From the NCBI GenBank assembly GCA_950097015.1, contig CATNEN010000029.1, positions 6,777,501 through 6,841,500 on the forward strand: a stretch of 64,000 bases of DNA, in the 5' to 3' direction. Below are positions 47,676 through 59,474 of this stretch, one piece after another. Numbering within the stretch: the first letter of the stretch is position 1; every line of letters starts with the position of its first letter. Made by a program: the position numbers and the translations under genes. The notes beneath the pieces were generated by a model that worked only from the letters and a program-made list of their open reading frames with translations, was not told where the DNA came from and did no database searches. Source of the stretch: Macrostomum hystrix (Eukaryota > Platyhelminthes > Macrostomidae).

Positions 47676-50600
47676 ATGGCCGCAGCAGCAGCGGCACCCG
47701 GCAGCCTGCCAGTGTCGCGCGGCTCAGTCATCGACTCGGAGCTGGAGGCGCTGATGCGCGCTCATCCGGAGCGCACTAGGGAGCTTCTGTACGGCCTGTA
47801 CAACATCCCGACTCCGGGCATGGGCCACGGAGCCGAGGAGCCGTCCGCCGCCTCAGCTGCCGCGGGTCCCAAGGGCAGCCTGGGTAGGTCGCACTACCAG
47901 GAGACTTACATCCCCAAGGAGCTGCGCAAGCGATCGAGCAAGCGACCGCCGCCGGCTGGTCCGGCTGTTTCCATGGCAACGGACGCCGGCGGTAGGCGGA
48001 TACAGGTGATGAGCTTCGACACCTCGCAGAGGGCGGACTTCGTGCCGAAGGATTTGAAAGCGGCGCGCAACGATCCGTTGAAGAAGAAGGGAGGAGACAG
48101 CGGAGCGGGGGACGGCGAAGCCTCCTGGGTGTGGAAGGATCAGATGGGCGAGAAGCGCGCCACCGTGTACCAGGTAGGAGTTTCAGGCTGCCTGGGCTGA
48201 GCTGTGTCAGGTGTTTGTATCTTGGCTGAGCTGTGTCAGGTGTTTGTATCTTGGCTGAGCTGTGTCAGGTGTTTGTATCTTGGCTGAGCTGTGTCAGGTG
48301 TTTGTATCTTGGCTGAGCTGTGTCAGGTGTTTGTGCCTTGGCTGAGCTGTGTCAGGTGTTTGTATCTTGGCTGAGCTGTGTCAGGTGTTTGTGCCTGGGC
48401 TGAGCTGTGTCAGGTGTTTGTATCTTGGCTGAGCTGTGTCAGGTGTTTGTATCTTGGCTGAGCTGTGTCAGGTGTTTGTGCCTTGGCTGAGCTGTGTCAG
48501 GTGTTTGTATCTTGGCTGAGCTGTGTCAGGTGTTTGTGCCTTGGCTGAGCTGTGTCAGGTGTTTGTGCCTTGGCTGAGCTGTGTCAGATGTTTGTGTCTG
48601 ATCTGAGCTGTGTCAGGTGTTTGTGTCTTGGCTGAGCTGTGTCAGGTGTTTGTGTCTTGGCTGAGCTGTGTCAGGTGTTTGTGTCTTGGCTGAGCTGTGT
48701 CAGGTGTTTGTGTCTTGGCTGAGCTGTGTCAGGTGTTTGTGTCTTGGCTGAGCTGTGTCAGGTGTTTGTGTCTTGGCTGAGCTGTGTCAGGTGTTTGTAT
48801 CTTGGCTGAGCTGTGTCAGGTGTTTGTGTCTGATCTGAGCTGTGTCAGGTGTTTGTGTCTTGGCTGAGCTGTGTCAGGTGAGCCTGTCAAGCGTCTAGAC
48901 TGAATTCCTATTCTCACCTGAACGCCCGCCCAGGACGAGTACAAAGAGAGGCCGCTGGGCCAGCTGGAGCGTCCAAAGCCGGACGGAGGCGGCAAAGGCG
49001 GGCGGGTGCTGGTGACGAACGGCCAGTTTCACGGCCAGACAACCAGCATGGCCGACTACAAGGGCTTGAGCAGCGGCAGGAATCCGATTCGCTACGGCGA
49101 GATGCCGGAGTTCCTTGGCTCAGTGCTGAATCCCGGCAATTCTAGGGAGCTGCAGACGGTCAACCAGTCCACCTATACAGGTGAGGCGAACTCGGAAAAC
49201 CCTGGATCAACCGTTTTTTTATCGATAAGCAAGTCATTGATTTTCGTTTTCTACCCCTTCTCACGCATTTCCAACCTTGGCAGGTCCTCGCGGTGTGCCC
49301 GCCCAGCCAGCGGTGCCAGCCATCGGAAATCTGTCCCTGGACGGTGAGCGGGACTTCACCACCGTCAACCGGGACACGTACAAGCCGATGCCGCCTGGAG
49401 TCCGGAGGCCGCCACCGGCTCGCCTCAGCAACGAGTCAATTCTAGAGCGGAAGCTGCCGATGCACTCTGAGACTCAGACGAAGGCAGACTTTAAAGGTCA
49501 CGACGCCAGACAGTTTAAACGATCCGAGAGGGCGCACCCGCCGGAGGCGCTGGTTGATTTGAGGTGAGATCTCCCTATTCTTGAAAGATTTTTCCCTTTC
49601 TCAAGGTGAGATTCAGAGACTTTGGATTCTCAAGGTGAGATTCAGAGACTTTGGATTCTCAAGGCGAGATTCAGAGACTTTGGATTCTCAAGGTGAGATT
49701 CAGAGACTTTGGATTCTCAAGGTGAGATTCAGAGACTTTGGATTCTCAAGGTGAGATTCAGAGACTTTGGATTCTCAAGGTGAGATTCAGAGACTTTGGA
49801 TTCTCAAGGCGAGATTCAGAGACTTTGGATTCTCAAGGTGAGATTCAGAGACTTTGGATTCTCAAGGTGAGATTCAGAGACTTTGGATTCTCAAGGTGAG
49901 ATTCAGAGACTTTGGATTCTCAAGGTGAGATTCAGAGACTTTGGATTCTCAAGGTGAGATTCAGAGACTTTGGATTCTCAAGGTGAGATTCAGAGACTTT
50001 GGATTCTCAAGGTGAGATTCAGAGACTTTGGATTCTCAAGGTGAGATTCAGAGACTTTGGATTCTCAAGGCGAGATTCAGAGACTTTGGATTCTCAAGGT
50101 GAGATTCAGAGACTTTGGATTCTCAAGGCGAGATTCAGAGACTTTGGATTCTCAAGGTGAGATTCAGAGACTTTGGATTCTCAAGGCGAGATTCAGAGAC
50201 TTTGGATTCTCAAGGCGAGATTCAGAGACTTTGGATTCTCAAGGTGAGATTCAGAGACTTTGGATTCTCAAGGCGAGATTCAGAGACTTTGGATTCTCAA
50301 GGTGAGATTCAGAGACTTTGGATTCTCAAGGTGAGATTCAGAGACTTTGGATTCTCAAGGTGAGATTCAGAGACTTTGGATTCTCAAGGTGAGATTCAGA
50401 GACTTTGGATTCTCAAGGTGAGATTCAGAGACCTTTGGATTCTCAAGGCGAGATTTCAGAGACTTTGGATTCTCAAGGTGAGCTTCAGAGACTTTGGATT
50501 CTCAAGGCGAGATTCAGAGACTTTGGATTCCTCAAGGTGGAGATTCAGAGACTTTGGATTCCCTCAAGGCGAGATCAGAGACTTTGTGATTCTCAAGGCG

Positions 50601-53600
50601 AGATTCCAGAGACTTTGGATTCTCAAGGTGAGATTCAGAAGACTTTGGGATTCTCCAAGGTGAGTATTCAGAGGACTTTGGATTCTTCAAGGTGAGATAG
50701 ATCAGAGACTTTGGATTCTCAAGGTGAGATTCAGAGACTTTGGATTTCTCAAGGTGAGGATTTCCGAGGACTTTGGATCTCCAAGGGTGAGATTCAGAGA
50801 CTATTGGATTCTCAAGGGGAGATTCAGAGACTTTGGATTCTCAAGGTGAGATTCAGCGACTTTGGATTCTCAAGGTGAGATTCAGAGACTTTGGATTCTC
50901 AAGGTGAGATTCAGAGGACTTTGGATTCTCAAGGTGAGATTCAGAGACTTTGGATTCTCAAGGTGAGATTCAGAGGACTTTGGATTCTCAAGGTGAGATT
51001 CAGAGACTTTGGATTCTCAAGGTGAGATTCAGAGACTTTGGATTCTCAAGGTGAGATTCAGAGACTTTGGATTCTCAAGGCGAGATTCAGAGACTTTGGA
51101 TTCTCAAGGTGAGATTCAGAGACTTTGGATTCTCAAGGTGAGATTCAGGGAACTTTGGATTCTCAAGGTGGAGATTCAGAGACTTTGGATTCTCAAGGTG
51201 AGATTCAGAGACTTTGGATTCTCAAGGTGAGATTCAGAGACTTGGATTCTCAAGGTGAGATTCAGAGACTTTGGATTCTCAAGGGATTCAGAGACTTTGG
51301 ATTCTAAGGTGAGGATTCAGAGACTTTTGGATTCTCAAGGTGAGATTCAGAGACTTTGGATTCTCAAGGTGAGATTCAGAGACTTTGGATTCTCAAGGTG
51401 AGATTCAGAGACTTTGGATTCTCAAGGTGAGATTCAGAGACTTTGGATTCTCAAGGTGAGATTCAGAGACTTTGGATTCTCAAGGTGAGATTCAGAGACT
51501 TTGGATTCTCAAGGTGAGATTCAGAGACTTTGGATTCTCAAGGTGAGATTCAGAGACTTTGGATTCTCAAGGTGAGATTCAGAGACTTTGGATTCTCAAG
51601 GTGAGATTCAGAGACTTTGGATTCTCAAGGTGAGATTCAGAGACTTTGGATTCTCAAGGTGAGATTCAGAGACTTTGGATTCTCAAGGTGAGATTCAGAG
51701 ACTTTGGATTCTCAAGGTGAGATTCAGAGACTTTGGATTCTCAAGGTGAGATTCAGAGACTTTGGATTCTCAAGGTGAGATTCAGAGACTTTGGATTCTC
51801 AAGGTGAGATTCAGAGACTTTGGATTCTCAAGGTGAGATTCAGAGACTTTGGATTCTCAAGGTGAGATTCAGAGACTTTGGATTCTCAAGGTGAGATTCA
51901 GAGACTTTGGATTCTCAAGGTGAGATTCAGAGACTTTGGATTCTCAAGGTGAGATTCAGAGACTTTGGATTCTCAAGGTGAGATTCAGAGACTTTGGATT
52001 CTCAAGGTGAGATTCAGAGACTTTGGATTCTCAAGGTGAGATTCAGAGACTTTGGATTCTCAAGGTGAGATTCAGAGACTTTGGATTCTCAAGGTGAGAT
52101 TCAGAGACTTTGGATTCTCAAGGTGAGATTCAGAGACTTTGGATTCTCAAGGTGAGATTCAGAGACTTTGGATTCTCAAGGTGAGATTCAGAGACTTTGG
52201 ATTCTCAAGGTGAGATTCAGAGACTTTGGATTCTCAAGGTGAGATTCAGAGACTTTGGATTCTCAAGGTGAGATTCAGAGACTTTGGATTCTCAAGGTGA
52301 GATTCAGAGACTTTGGATTCTCAAGGTGAGATTCAGAGACTTTGGATTCTCAAGGTGAGATTCAGAGACTTTGGATTCTCAAGGTGAGATTCAGAGACTT
52401 TGGATTCTCAAGGTGAGATTCAGAGACTTTGGATTCTCAAGGTGAGATTCAGAGACTTTGGATTCTCAAGGTGAGATTCAGAGACTTTGGATTCTCAAGG
52501 TGAGATTCAGAGACTTTGGATTCTCAAGGGAGATCAGAGACTTTGGATTCTCAAGGTGAGATTCAGAGACTTTGGATTCTCAAGGTGAGATTCAGAGACT
52601 TTGGATTCTCAAGGTGAGATTCAGAGACTTTGGATTCTCAAGGTGAGATTCAGAGACTTTGGATTCTCAAGGTGAGATTCAGAGACTTTGGATTCTCAAG
52701 GTGAGATTCAGAGACTTTGGATTCTCAAGGTGAGATTCAGAGACTTTGGATTCTCAAGGTGAGATTCAGAGACTTTGGATTCTCAAGGTGAGATTCAGAG
52801 ACTTTGGATTCTCAAGGTGAGATTCAGAGACTTTGGATTCTCAAGGTGAGATTCAGAGACTTTGGATTCTCAAGGTGAGATTCAGAGACTTTGGATTCTC
52901 AAGGTGAGATTCAGAGACTTTGGATTCTCAAGGTGAGATTCAAGGCGGAGATTCAGGACTTTGGATTCTCAAGGTGAGATTCAGAGACTTTGGATTCTCA
53001 AGGTGAGATTCAGAGACTTTGGATTCTCAAGGTGAGATTCAGAGACTTTGGATTCTCAAGGTGGATTCAGAGACTTTGGAGTCTCAAGGTGAGATTCAGA
53101 GACTTTGGATTCTCAAGGTGAGATTCAGAGACTTTGGATCTCAAGGTGAGATTTCAGAGACTTTGGATTCTCAGGTGAGATTCTAGACTTTGGATTCTCA
53201 AGGTGAGATTCAGAGACTTTGGATTCTCAAGGTGAGATTCAGAGACTTTGGATTCTCAAGGTGAGATTCAGAGACTTTGGATTCTCAAGGTGAGATTCAG
53301 GAGACTTTGGATTCCTCAGGTGAGATTCAGAGACTTTGGATTCTCAAGGCGAGATTCAGAGACTTTGGATTCTCAGGTGAGATTCAGAGACTTTGGATTC
53401 TCAAGGTGAGATTCAGGAGACTTTGGATTCTCAAGGTGAGATTCAGAGACTTTGGATTCTCAAGGTGAGATTCAGAGACTTTGGATTCTCAAGGTGAGAT
53501 TCAGAGACTTTGGATTCTCAAGGTGAGATTCAGAGACTTTGGATTACTCAAGGTAAGATTCAGAGACTTTGGATTCTCAAGGTGAGATTCAGAGACTTTG

Positions 53601-55081
53601 GATCTCAAGGTGAGATTCAGAGACTTTGGATTCTCAAGGTGAGATTCAGAGACTTTGGATTCTCAAGGTGAGATTCAGAGACTTGGGATTCTAGGAATTA
53701 GTCCATTATTTGCGCAGCAGCTCTCGCATCGCCATATTCGCAGGTACGACCGAAATGGCTACTGGCACACGGAGCAGCGGCAGGAATTCCGCGGCGTCGA
53801 CGTCACCCAGCACCCGGTGCCGGCCAGCTTCAAGAAGGACCCCAGCCAGTACACCGCGCCAGAGGGCCGGATGGAGGGCGAGTCAACGAGCCACCTGGAT
53901 TTTCAGGCCAAGGACCTGCGGTCAGTCACTGATTTGCAATTCCTATCAATCAATTTCTATCAAGATTCCTAAATCCAGTGTTCATTTCTAAGAGTAAGAG
54001 TCAGAGACTGTCCTCAGGGGTGAGATTCAGAGATCATTCTCAGGGTGAGATTCGGAGACTATTCTCATGTTGAGATTCGGAGACTATTCTCATGTTGAGA
54101 TTATTGAGATTATGAGACTATTCTCATGTTGAGATTATTGAGATTATGAGACTATTCTCATGTTGAGATTCGGAGACTATTTTCATATTGAGATTCGGAG
54201 ACTATTCTCATGTTGAGATTATTGAGATTATGAGACTATTCTCATGTTGAGATTATTGAGATTATGAGACTATTCTCATGTTGAGATTCGGAGACTATTC
54301 TCATGTTGAGATTATTGAGATTATGAGACTATTCTCATGTTGAGATTCGGAGACTATTTTCATATTGAGATTCGGAGACTATTCTCAAGGTGAGATTCAA
54401 GAACTATTCTCAAGGTGAGATTCAGAACTATTCTCAATGTGAGATTCGGGGACGACTTTCAGGATGAGATTCGGTGACTATTCTTAGGGTGAGATTCGTG
54501 GATGCTTATCAGGGTGAGATTCGAAGACAATTCTCAGGGGGAGATCCGACAGTCAATTTTAGATTCCAATACCATACCCAACTCCATCCAATGGTTTATT
54601 TTCGAATCTCTAAATTCCATCTATTCTTTGGCATCTAATCCAATCGATTAGTGAGGCCTATCGCGAGCGGGTAAAGCCACCTGAGGCCAGCACCAGATTT
54701 GCCGGCAAGTTCGCCGCCGAGACCACCACCGCGGAGGCCTATCGTCGGGTTGCCGGCGAGCCCGTCTCGCCGCGAATGCGACACGGCGACTTTCACCTGG
54801 CCTATCATCACGTGCCTAAATTTGACAGACTACAGGGCGAATCCGAGACAAAGTCCAGCTTCGTGGCCAAGCCGCTAACTCACACCGAGTCCTATAAGCC
54901 GGTGGTGACTGCGGCGCCGACTGACGGAGAGCGCGACTTTGACACAGTCTACCGCTCCGTGTACAAGCAGCCGAGATTCCGCCTAACCAGAGAGCAGGCT
55001 GCTGCGGTCAAGGCCGAGCTGCGACGGCTGGAGGCGGCGCGCGGCTGCCGCCCGGCCCTGCCAGGAATTGTTAGGAGCTAA
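47676..55081 (+). CDS. Probable axonemal microtubule-associated protein (SAXO/MAP6-like motifs), five exons
   Basis: Exons: 47676-48173, 48934-49180, 49284-49563, 53744-53920 and 54652-55081, totalling 543 residues, with all junctions in frame. No membrane segment or enzyme motif is visible. The protein is basic and low in hydrophobics. It repeats short modules such as SFDTSQRADFVPKDL, TTSMADYKGL, SETQTKADFKG, ESTSHLDFQAKDL and ESETKSSFVAKPL, together with two GERDF(T/D)TVxRxxYK units (exons 3 and 5). Modules of the form Thr/Ser-x3-5-Asp-Phe/Tyr are typical of MAP6/SAXO-type proteins that line or stabilise axonemal microtubules. That assignment is inference; I cannot name the family with certainty. 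Introns 1, 3 and 4 contain arrays whose units carry splice-donor words; intron 2 (103 nt) has none. Intron 3 is about 4.2 kb, almost all array. Confidence 0.8.
48185..48880. repeat. 29-bp array with donor words (intron 1 of the 47.7-kb gene)
   Basis: The unit joins CTTGGCTGAGCTGTGTCAG and GTGTTTGTAT, about 24 copies, starting about 12 nt after the donor. GTGTCAG|GTGTTTG resembles the exon end GTGTACCAG|GTAGGAG. The last unit ends in CAG|GTGAGC, a near-perfect donor. Confidence 0.95.
49600..53690. repeat. 29-bp array with splice-donor units (intron 3 of the 47.7-kb gene)
   Basis: The unit joins GTGAGATTCAGAGACT and TTGGATTCTCAAG, about 141 copies, so each boundary reads AAG|GTGAGA, a strong 5' splice site. 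The real donor is TTTGAG|GTGAGATC at 49563/49564. From about 51320 to 52520 copies are essentially identical. At about 50420-51320 and 52930-53690 there are many one-base insertions and deletions, unlike other arrays here, suggesting poor consensus sequence. The real length is uncertain. Confidence 0.96.
53990..54540. repeat. 25-34-bp array related to the intron 3 array (intron 4)
   Basis: The unit joins GAGATTCGGAGACTATTCTC and atgtt, with a longer form containing gagattattgagattatgag. Its outer copies read CTCAGGGTGAGATTC and CTCAAGGTGAGATTC, close to the intron 3 unit. The two arrays share ancestry. Confidence 0.9.
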
Positions 55082-56546
55082 TCATTGATGGCGATTTCAT
55101 ACTGTGCTTAATTGAGTAGTGTTATTGATTTTGCACAAGAAACTGTTGTGTCAACTTGTTTAATCAAATAACAAACAATCAACAATTCTTCAGACGCGAG
55201 TTTCTCTATTTTTGACTAGCTTTAGTCCTTTAGATTTTACTGTTTCGTTGTTGCCTAAAAATAGAATTCTACTATTGTCGTTATACTACTGACTACTCGT
55301 AGTAGCGTGTTTTTGCTATCGTGTTGTTTTTCTCAATCTCGCGCATAAACGTGCAGATGTTTTTGCCAGATAAAAATTAAGAAACAATTTTTTCTATTGT
55401 TCATAAACGAAATAGTAGCTGAATGACTTCCTCGTTACTTTTAGCGGCTCGAAGCAGAAAATCGTTAAAAAGCCTTTCTAGATAGAAAAAACTTGTAACT
55501 TTAGCAAAAAGACGCAAAACACGCTTTATAAATAACTTTTTTTCAGATACAGACAGTAGGATCGATTTTCTATAACTCGAACGGTATTATATGTATTTGC
55601 TATTACCGGGCCTTATTACAAAATTCGTTTTATTAAAAATCGTGTCAAAACGGGAACAACTTGTGCAGACTTTTTTGTTAAAAAAACTATACAAAGAAAT
55701 GCTTTCTGGTATGCCGAAATTGCGAACAAATTCGAACAACAGAGACAAAAAAACATAGGGATTGAATCATACATATTAGACCAAGTCATGCGCTCATGCC
55801 AGCAAGATGTTTAGAGTTCACATACATTTTTCACAAGTGAAAATCATAGGTCCTAATTAATTTTTCGTTCAATTTAAAATCAATCAGCACACTAATCTAC
55901 TTAGTTTATTAAAATTAACAAAATCAATTGCACTTTTGAATAAAAATGCAAACATGAAATCAAAAGTTGACGACACTAAATATTACAATACTTGGACGCG
56001 AAGATTAACTCATAACAATCATTAACACTCAGAAATTAGCTCGTATCATATTAAAAACTAATTTCTACGACAAAAGTCAAAATTTAGATTAAAAAATTAA
56101 TATTACACTACAATGCTAGATTTTTTATAAAATCCAAGTTTAAAACAAATAAAATAACCTTATTCATTCTAAGAAAAGGGAAAATAAATTGTTTGCGCCG
56201 TACGTTAAAGTATTGCAGTAGATACGACATATTAATTAGCTAAAATGAAACCTTTAAGTATTTTTATGAAAAGTGTCAATGTGACTGCACTATTTAATAA
56301 CTGACTGTTTTTATTGACTGAAATGACTGAAAATTGCTCTGTCCCTATTTAAAAATTAAATTAACTAAATTAACTAATTATATTTAATTTATTAATTTAA
56401 CTAGAAATTTTATTTTGTCGTGTACCAACCAGCTTTTGAAAGTAATGCCAGTCCACTTCAACTTTTTCTAACGACGACAACAACCTAGAATAAAAATCGA
56501 GTCCAAGAAACTTCTGCATGCTTTGCAAAGCGAATTCTTAAATGAC
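55082..56546. other. AT-rich intergenic region between convergent genes
   Basis: Holds the 3' ends of the 47.7-kb gene (+) and nanos (-). Very AT-rich; no array, gene or clear poly(A) signal pair. Confidence 0.5.
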
Positions 56547-58779
56547 TTAGCCTCGACGGCAAACACCGAATTGGATCTTGATACCGGCGCTGCGAACCTG
56601 CTGACAGTTGCCCACCTGCTGCTGCTGCTGATCAGCATGCAGCTGTTCAGATCCGTTCCCAAGCGGGCAATACTTGATTGTATGCGCTTTGCTGCCGGTG
56701 GCACCGCAGATCGGGCAGGAGTACCTGGTGGATTGGTGGGTTATTGTTGTGGATTGTTTGGTTGGTAAATGTGTAAGTGAATTGCATGGTTTGGTGGGTA
56801 GGTTGGTGTGGGTTGCTTGATTGGTGCATGTGTGAAATGGATTGGTAGGTTTTCAGTGAGTTGGTAGTTTGGTGGGTTGGTAGGCTGGTGGATCATTGTT
56901 GTAGATTGTTTGGTTGGTGCACGGGTAAAGCGGACACTCACTGATACAGCACCGGGCAGGTGACATTGCCGAAGGCGTCAGCCAGCCGGTGGCTGGTGTA
57001 CACGTGGAAGGGCTCCTGGTTCTGGCGGCAGAAGACGCACAGCTCGATGCGCATCTCCCGCTTCTTCTGGTGATGCATCTTCAGCCTGGTGAGGAAGTTC
57101 AGCAGGGTGCCCTTGTCGATGGCGATCTGGTTTGGGCCCTGCGGAATCACGCCGGGGCCCGGGATCGGGGCGCTGCAGGTGACCGACGCGATCCACTTGT
57201 CGATCTCGTGAACAATGCCAGGCTTGTTCGGCTGCTGCTGAAGCTGCTGCTGATGCTGGAGCTGATGCTGAAGCTGATGCTGGAGCTGACGCTGGTACTC
57301 GAGCTGCAATCGGGCCATGCCATCTTGAGCAATGGGCAGCTCAAAGCGCTGGTTCTGATGTCGATGATCCGAGTGCTGCTGCGGCCAGTGAACTGCAGCA
57401 GCTTTCGAGCCTTTAAAATCGTGTACAGGATGGGGTCGATCGAAAAGCCTTTCAGTGGGGTGAGGGTGAGAGTCAGTGGTCTGAGAGTCAGTGGGGTGAG
57501 AGTCAGTGGGGTGAGAGTCAGTGGGGTGAGAGTCAGTGGGGTGAGAGTCAGTGGGGTGGGAGTCAATGGGGTGAGGGTGAGAGTCAGTGGGGTGGGAGTC
57601 AATGGGGTGAGGGTGAGAGTCAGTGGGGTGGGAGTCAATGGGGTGAGGGTGAGAGTCAGTGGGTTGAGGGTGAGAGTCAGTGGTCTGAGAGGCAGTGGGG
57701 TGAGAGTCAGTGGGGTGAGAGTCAGTGTGGTGAGAGTTAGTGGGGTGGGAGTCAATGGGGTGAGGGTGAGAGTCAGTGGGTTGAGGGTGAGAGTCAGTGG
57801 TCTGAGAGGCAGTGGGGTGAGAGTCAGTGGGTTAAGGGTGGGAGTCAATGGGGTGAGGGTGAGAGTCAGTGGTCTGAGAGGCAGTGGGGTGAGAGTCAGT
57901 GGGGTGAGAGTCAGTGGGGTGAGGGTGAGAGTCAGTGGGGTGAGAGTCAGTGGGGTGAGAGTCAGTGGGGTGAGAGTCAGTGGGGTGAGAGTCAGTGGGG
58001 TGAGAGTCAGTGGGGTGAGAATCATTGGGGTGAGAGTCAGTGGGGTGAGAGTCAGTGGGGTGAGAGTCAGTGGGGTGAGAGTCAGTGGGGTGAGAGTCAG
58101 TGGGGTGAGAGTCAGTGGGGTGAGAGTCAGTGGGGTGAGAGTCAGTGGGGTGAGAGTCAGTGGGGTGAGAGTCAGTGGGGTGAGAGTCAGTGGGGTGAGA
58201 GTCAGTGGGGTGAGAGTCAGTGGGGTGAGAGTCAGTGGGGTGAGAGTCAGTGGGGTGAGAGTCAGTGGGGTGAGAGTCAGTGGGGTGAGAGTCAGTGGGG
58301 TGAGAGTCAGTGGGGTGAGAGTCAGTGGGGTGAGAGTCAGTGGGGTGAGAGTCAGTGGGGTGAGAGTCAGTGGGGTGAGAGTCAGTGGGGTGAGAGTCAG
58401 TGGGGTGAGAGTCAGTGGGGTGAGAGTCAGTGGGGTGAGAGTCAGTGGGGTGAGAGTCAGTGGGTGAGGCATTGAGAATGCAGGCAATGCTGGCACAATA
58501 CTCACCCAGCTGCTTGAGCTGACTAGGATAGCTGAATATTGGAGCGCTAGGCGAAAGCAGACTTGTAGCCCTAGTCTTGGCGCAGCCTGGTGTAGCTGAT
58601 GTCATCGGTGCTGATCCCAGCTGACCAACCAAAGGCGGACTGGTGCGGCTCCACGCCGCCGCGGCGGATGATCTCGGAGACTCGGAAGGCTGTATCATCA
58701 GATTGTCTACGAAGTCAGCCTCCCGCTGCTGAATCTGCTGATGATGATGCACCGATGTTGACCAGCCCCGGTGTTGCAT
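56547..58779 (-). CDS. nanos: Nanos, CCHC zinc-finger translational repressor, three exons
   Basis: Minus-strand exons: 58779-58506 (donor CTGG|GTGAGT), 57392-56942 (acceptor CTGCTGCAG, donor TATCA|GTGAGT) and 56724-56547, totalling 300 residues. Nanos binds mRNA together with Pumilio and represses translation in germ cells and stem cells. The domain is complete: CVFCRQNQEPFHVYTSH then RLADAFGNVTC gives CX2CX12HX10C, and CPICGATGSKAHTIKYC gives CX2CX7HX4C; the exon 2/3 junction falls between the two fingers. The N-terminal 200 residues are low-complexity, with His/Gln runs. The start of exon 2 is less certain: other AG sites at 57 kb fit the same phase. Intron 1 holds a 15-bp array. If it were retained, the frame would stay open through a TDSHP repeat to 57832. 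Confidence 0.95.
57460..58470. repeat. 15-bp array filling nanos intron 1
   Basis: The plus-strand unit is GTGAGAGTCAGTGGG, about 67 copies, identical from about 57930 to 58460 apart from one variant unit. On the nanos strand the unit is CCCACTGACTCTCAC, a pyrimidine-rich repeat with CTGAC, a branch-point word. The period gives open frames in several directions (492 codons plus, 452 minus). The plus strand is G-rich with GGGG runs, so G-quadruplexes are possible. Confidence 0.97.
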
Positions 58780-58863
58780 TGCTGTTGTCTAGCTGTAACA
58801 GTTTGTTGAAATGAAAAATCTTGGACTAATCTCGGAATAAGACAGTTCTTGAAGACTGCAGCA

Positions 58864-58874
58864 CTTTTTATATA
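58864..58874 (-). promoter_or_regulatory. TATA box of nanos
   Basis: TATATAAAAAG on the minus strand, about 90 bp upstream of the nanos ATG. With normal spacing transcription would start near 58835-58845, leaving a 5' UTR of roughly 60 nt. It is the clearest core promoter in the window. Confidence 0.72.
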
Positions 58875-59474
58875 CGTCTCCGCGGATGGGAATGGGGTGG
58901 GTGGTTGATGACCAATTAGGCGAAGTTTAACTTCATGCGTCCTGGCCCAACCAATCGGAGAGGCTCGAGGGTTTTGGGTCGCTCACAGCGGGTGGCCCCA
59001 TGTTCCGGCATTCAGAGTTCCGGTCGATGAGTCATCCGGCGAAAATAATTTTAACAGAAAGCTTTATCCTCGCACCTCGAGAATTAGTTGCTAGGGCTAA
59101 CTCAATATCGTTTGTTTGCTTTTATTATATACTTACTGAATGTGACACTTAGGATCCGAGGAGGTGTTAGAAAAGTGACCAAACCAGATAAAAATAAAAC
59201 TTGTTGCTATGCTCCTAAGCTGTCCACGTGGGACACCAAACTAATGAGAATGCGGCCTTTATGGCAAATGAATTTATCTGAATACTATAGAAAAAGTCTA
59301 TATAGTAAATAGACTTCAATAAAACGTCATTCACTTTGTAAGTGAACAAATTTATACTATTCATTAAATGCCCTTTATTACAAAGCGCTATTTTATTATG
59401 ACTCTCTTATTAAAACTTTAACTGAATATTTTCACGCCAATGACGCATGACGAATGACTTTTAACATCAGATTT
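58875..59474. other. Nanos upstream region, no gene seen
   Basis: GC-mixed sequence near the promoter (58875-59060), then AT-rich DNA. An open frame at 59088-59312 (+) has no recognisable content. Upstream control of nanos probably lies here. Confidence 0.45.

Noticed and set aside
57147-58505. Long open frames in the 15-bp nanos intron array (LTLTP, VRVSG and TDSHP repeats)
   Set aside because: They lie in an intron between two exons of a well-supported gene and follow from a period that is a multiple of three.
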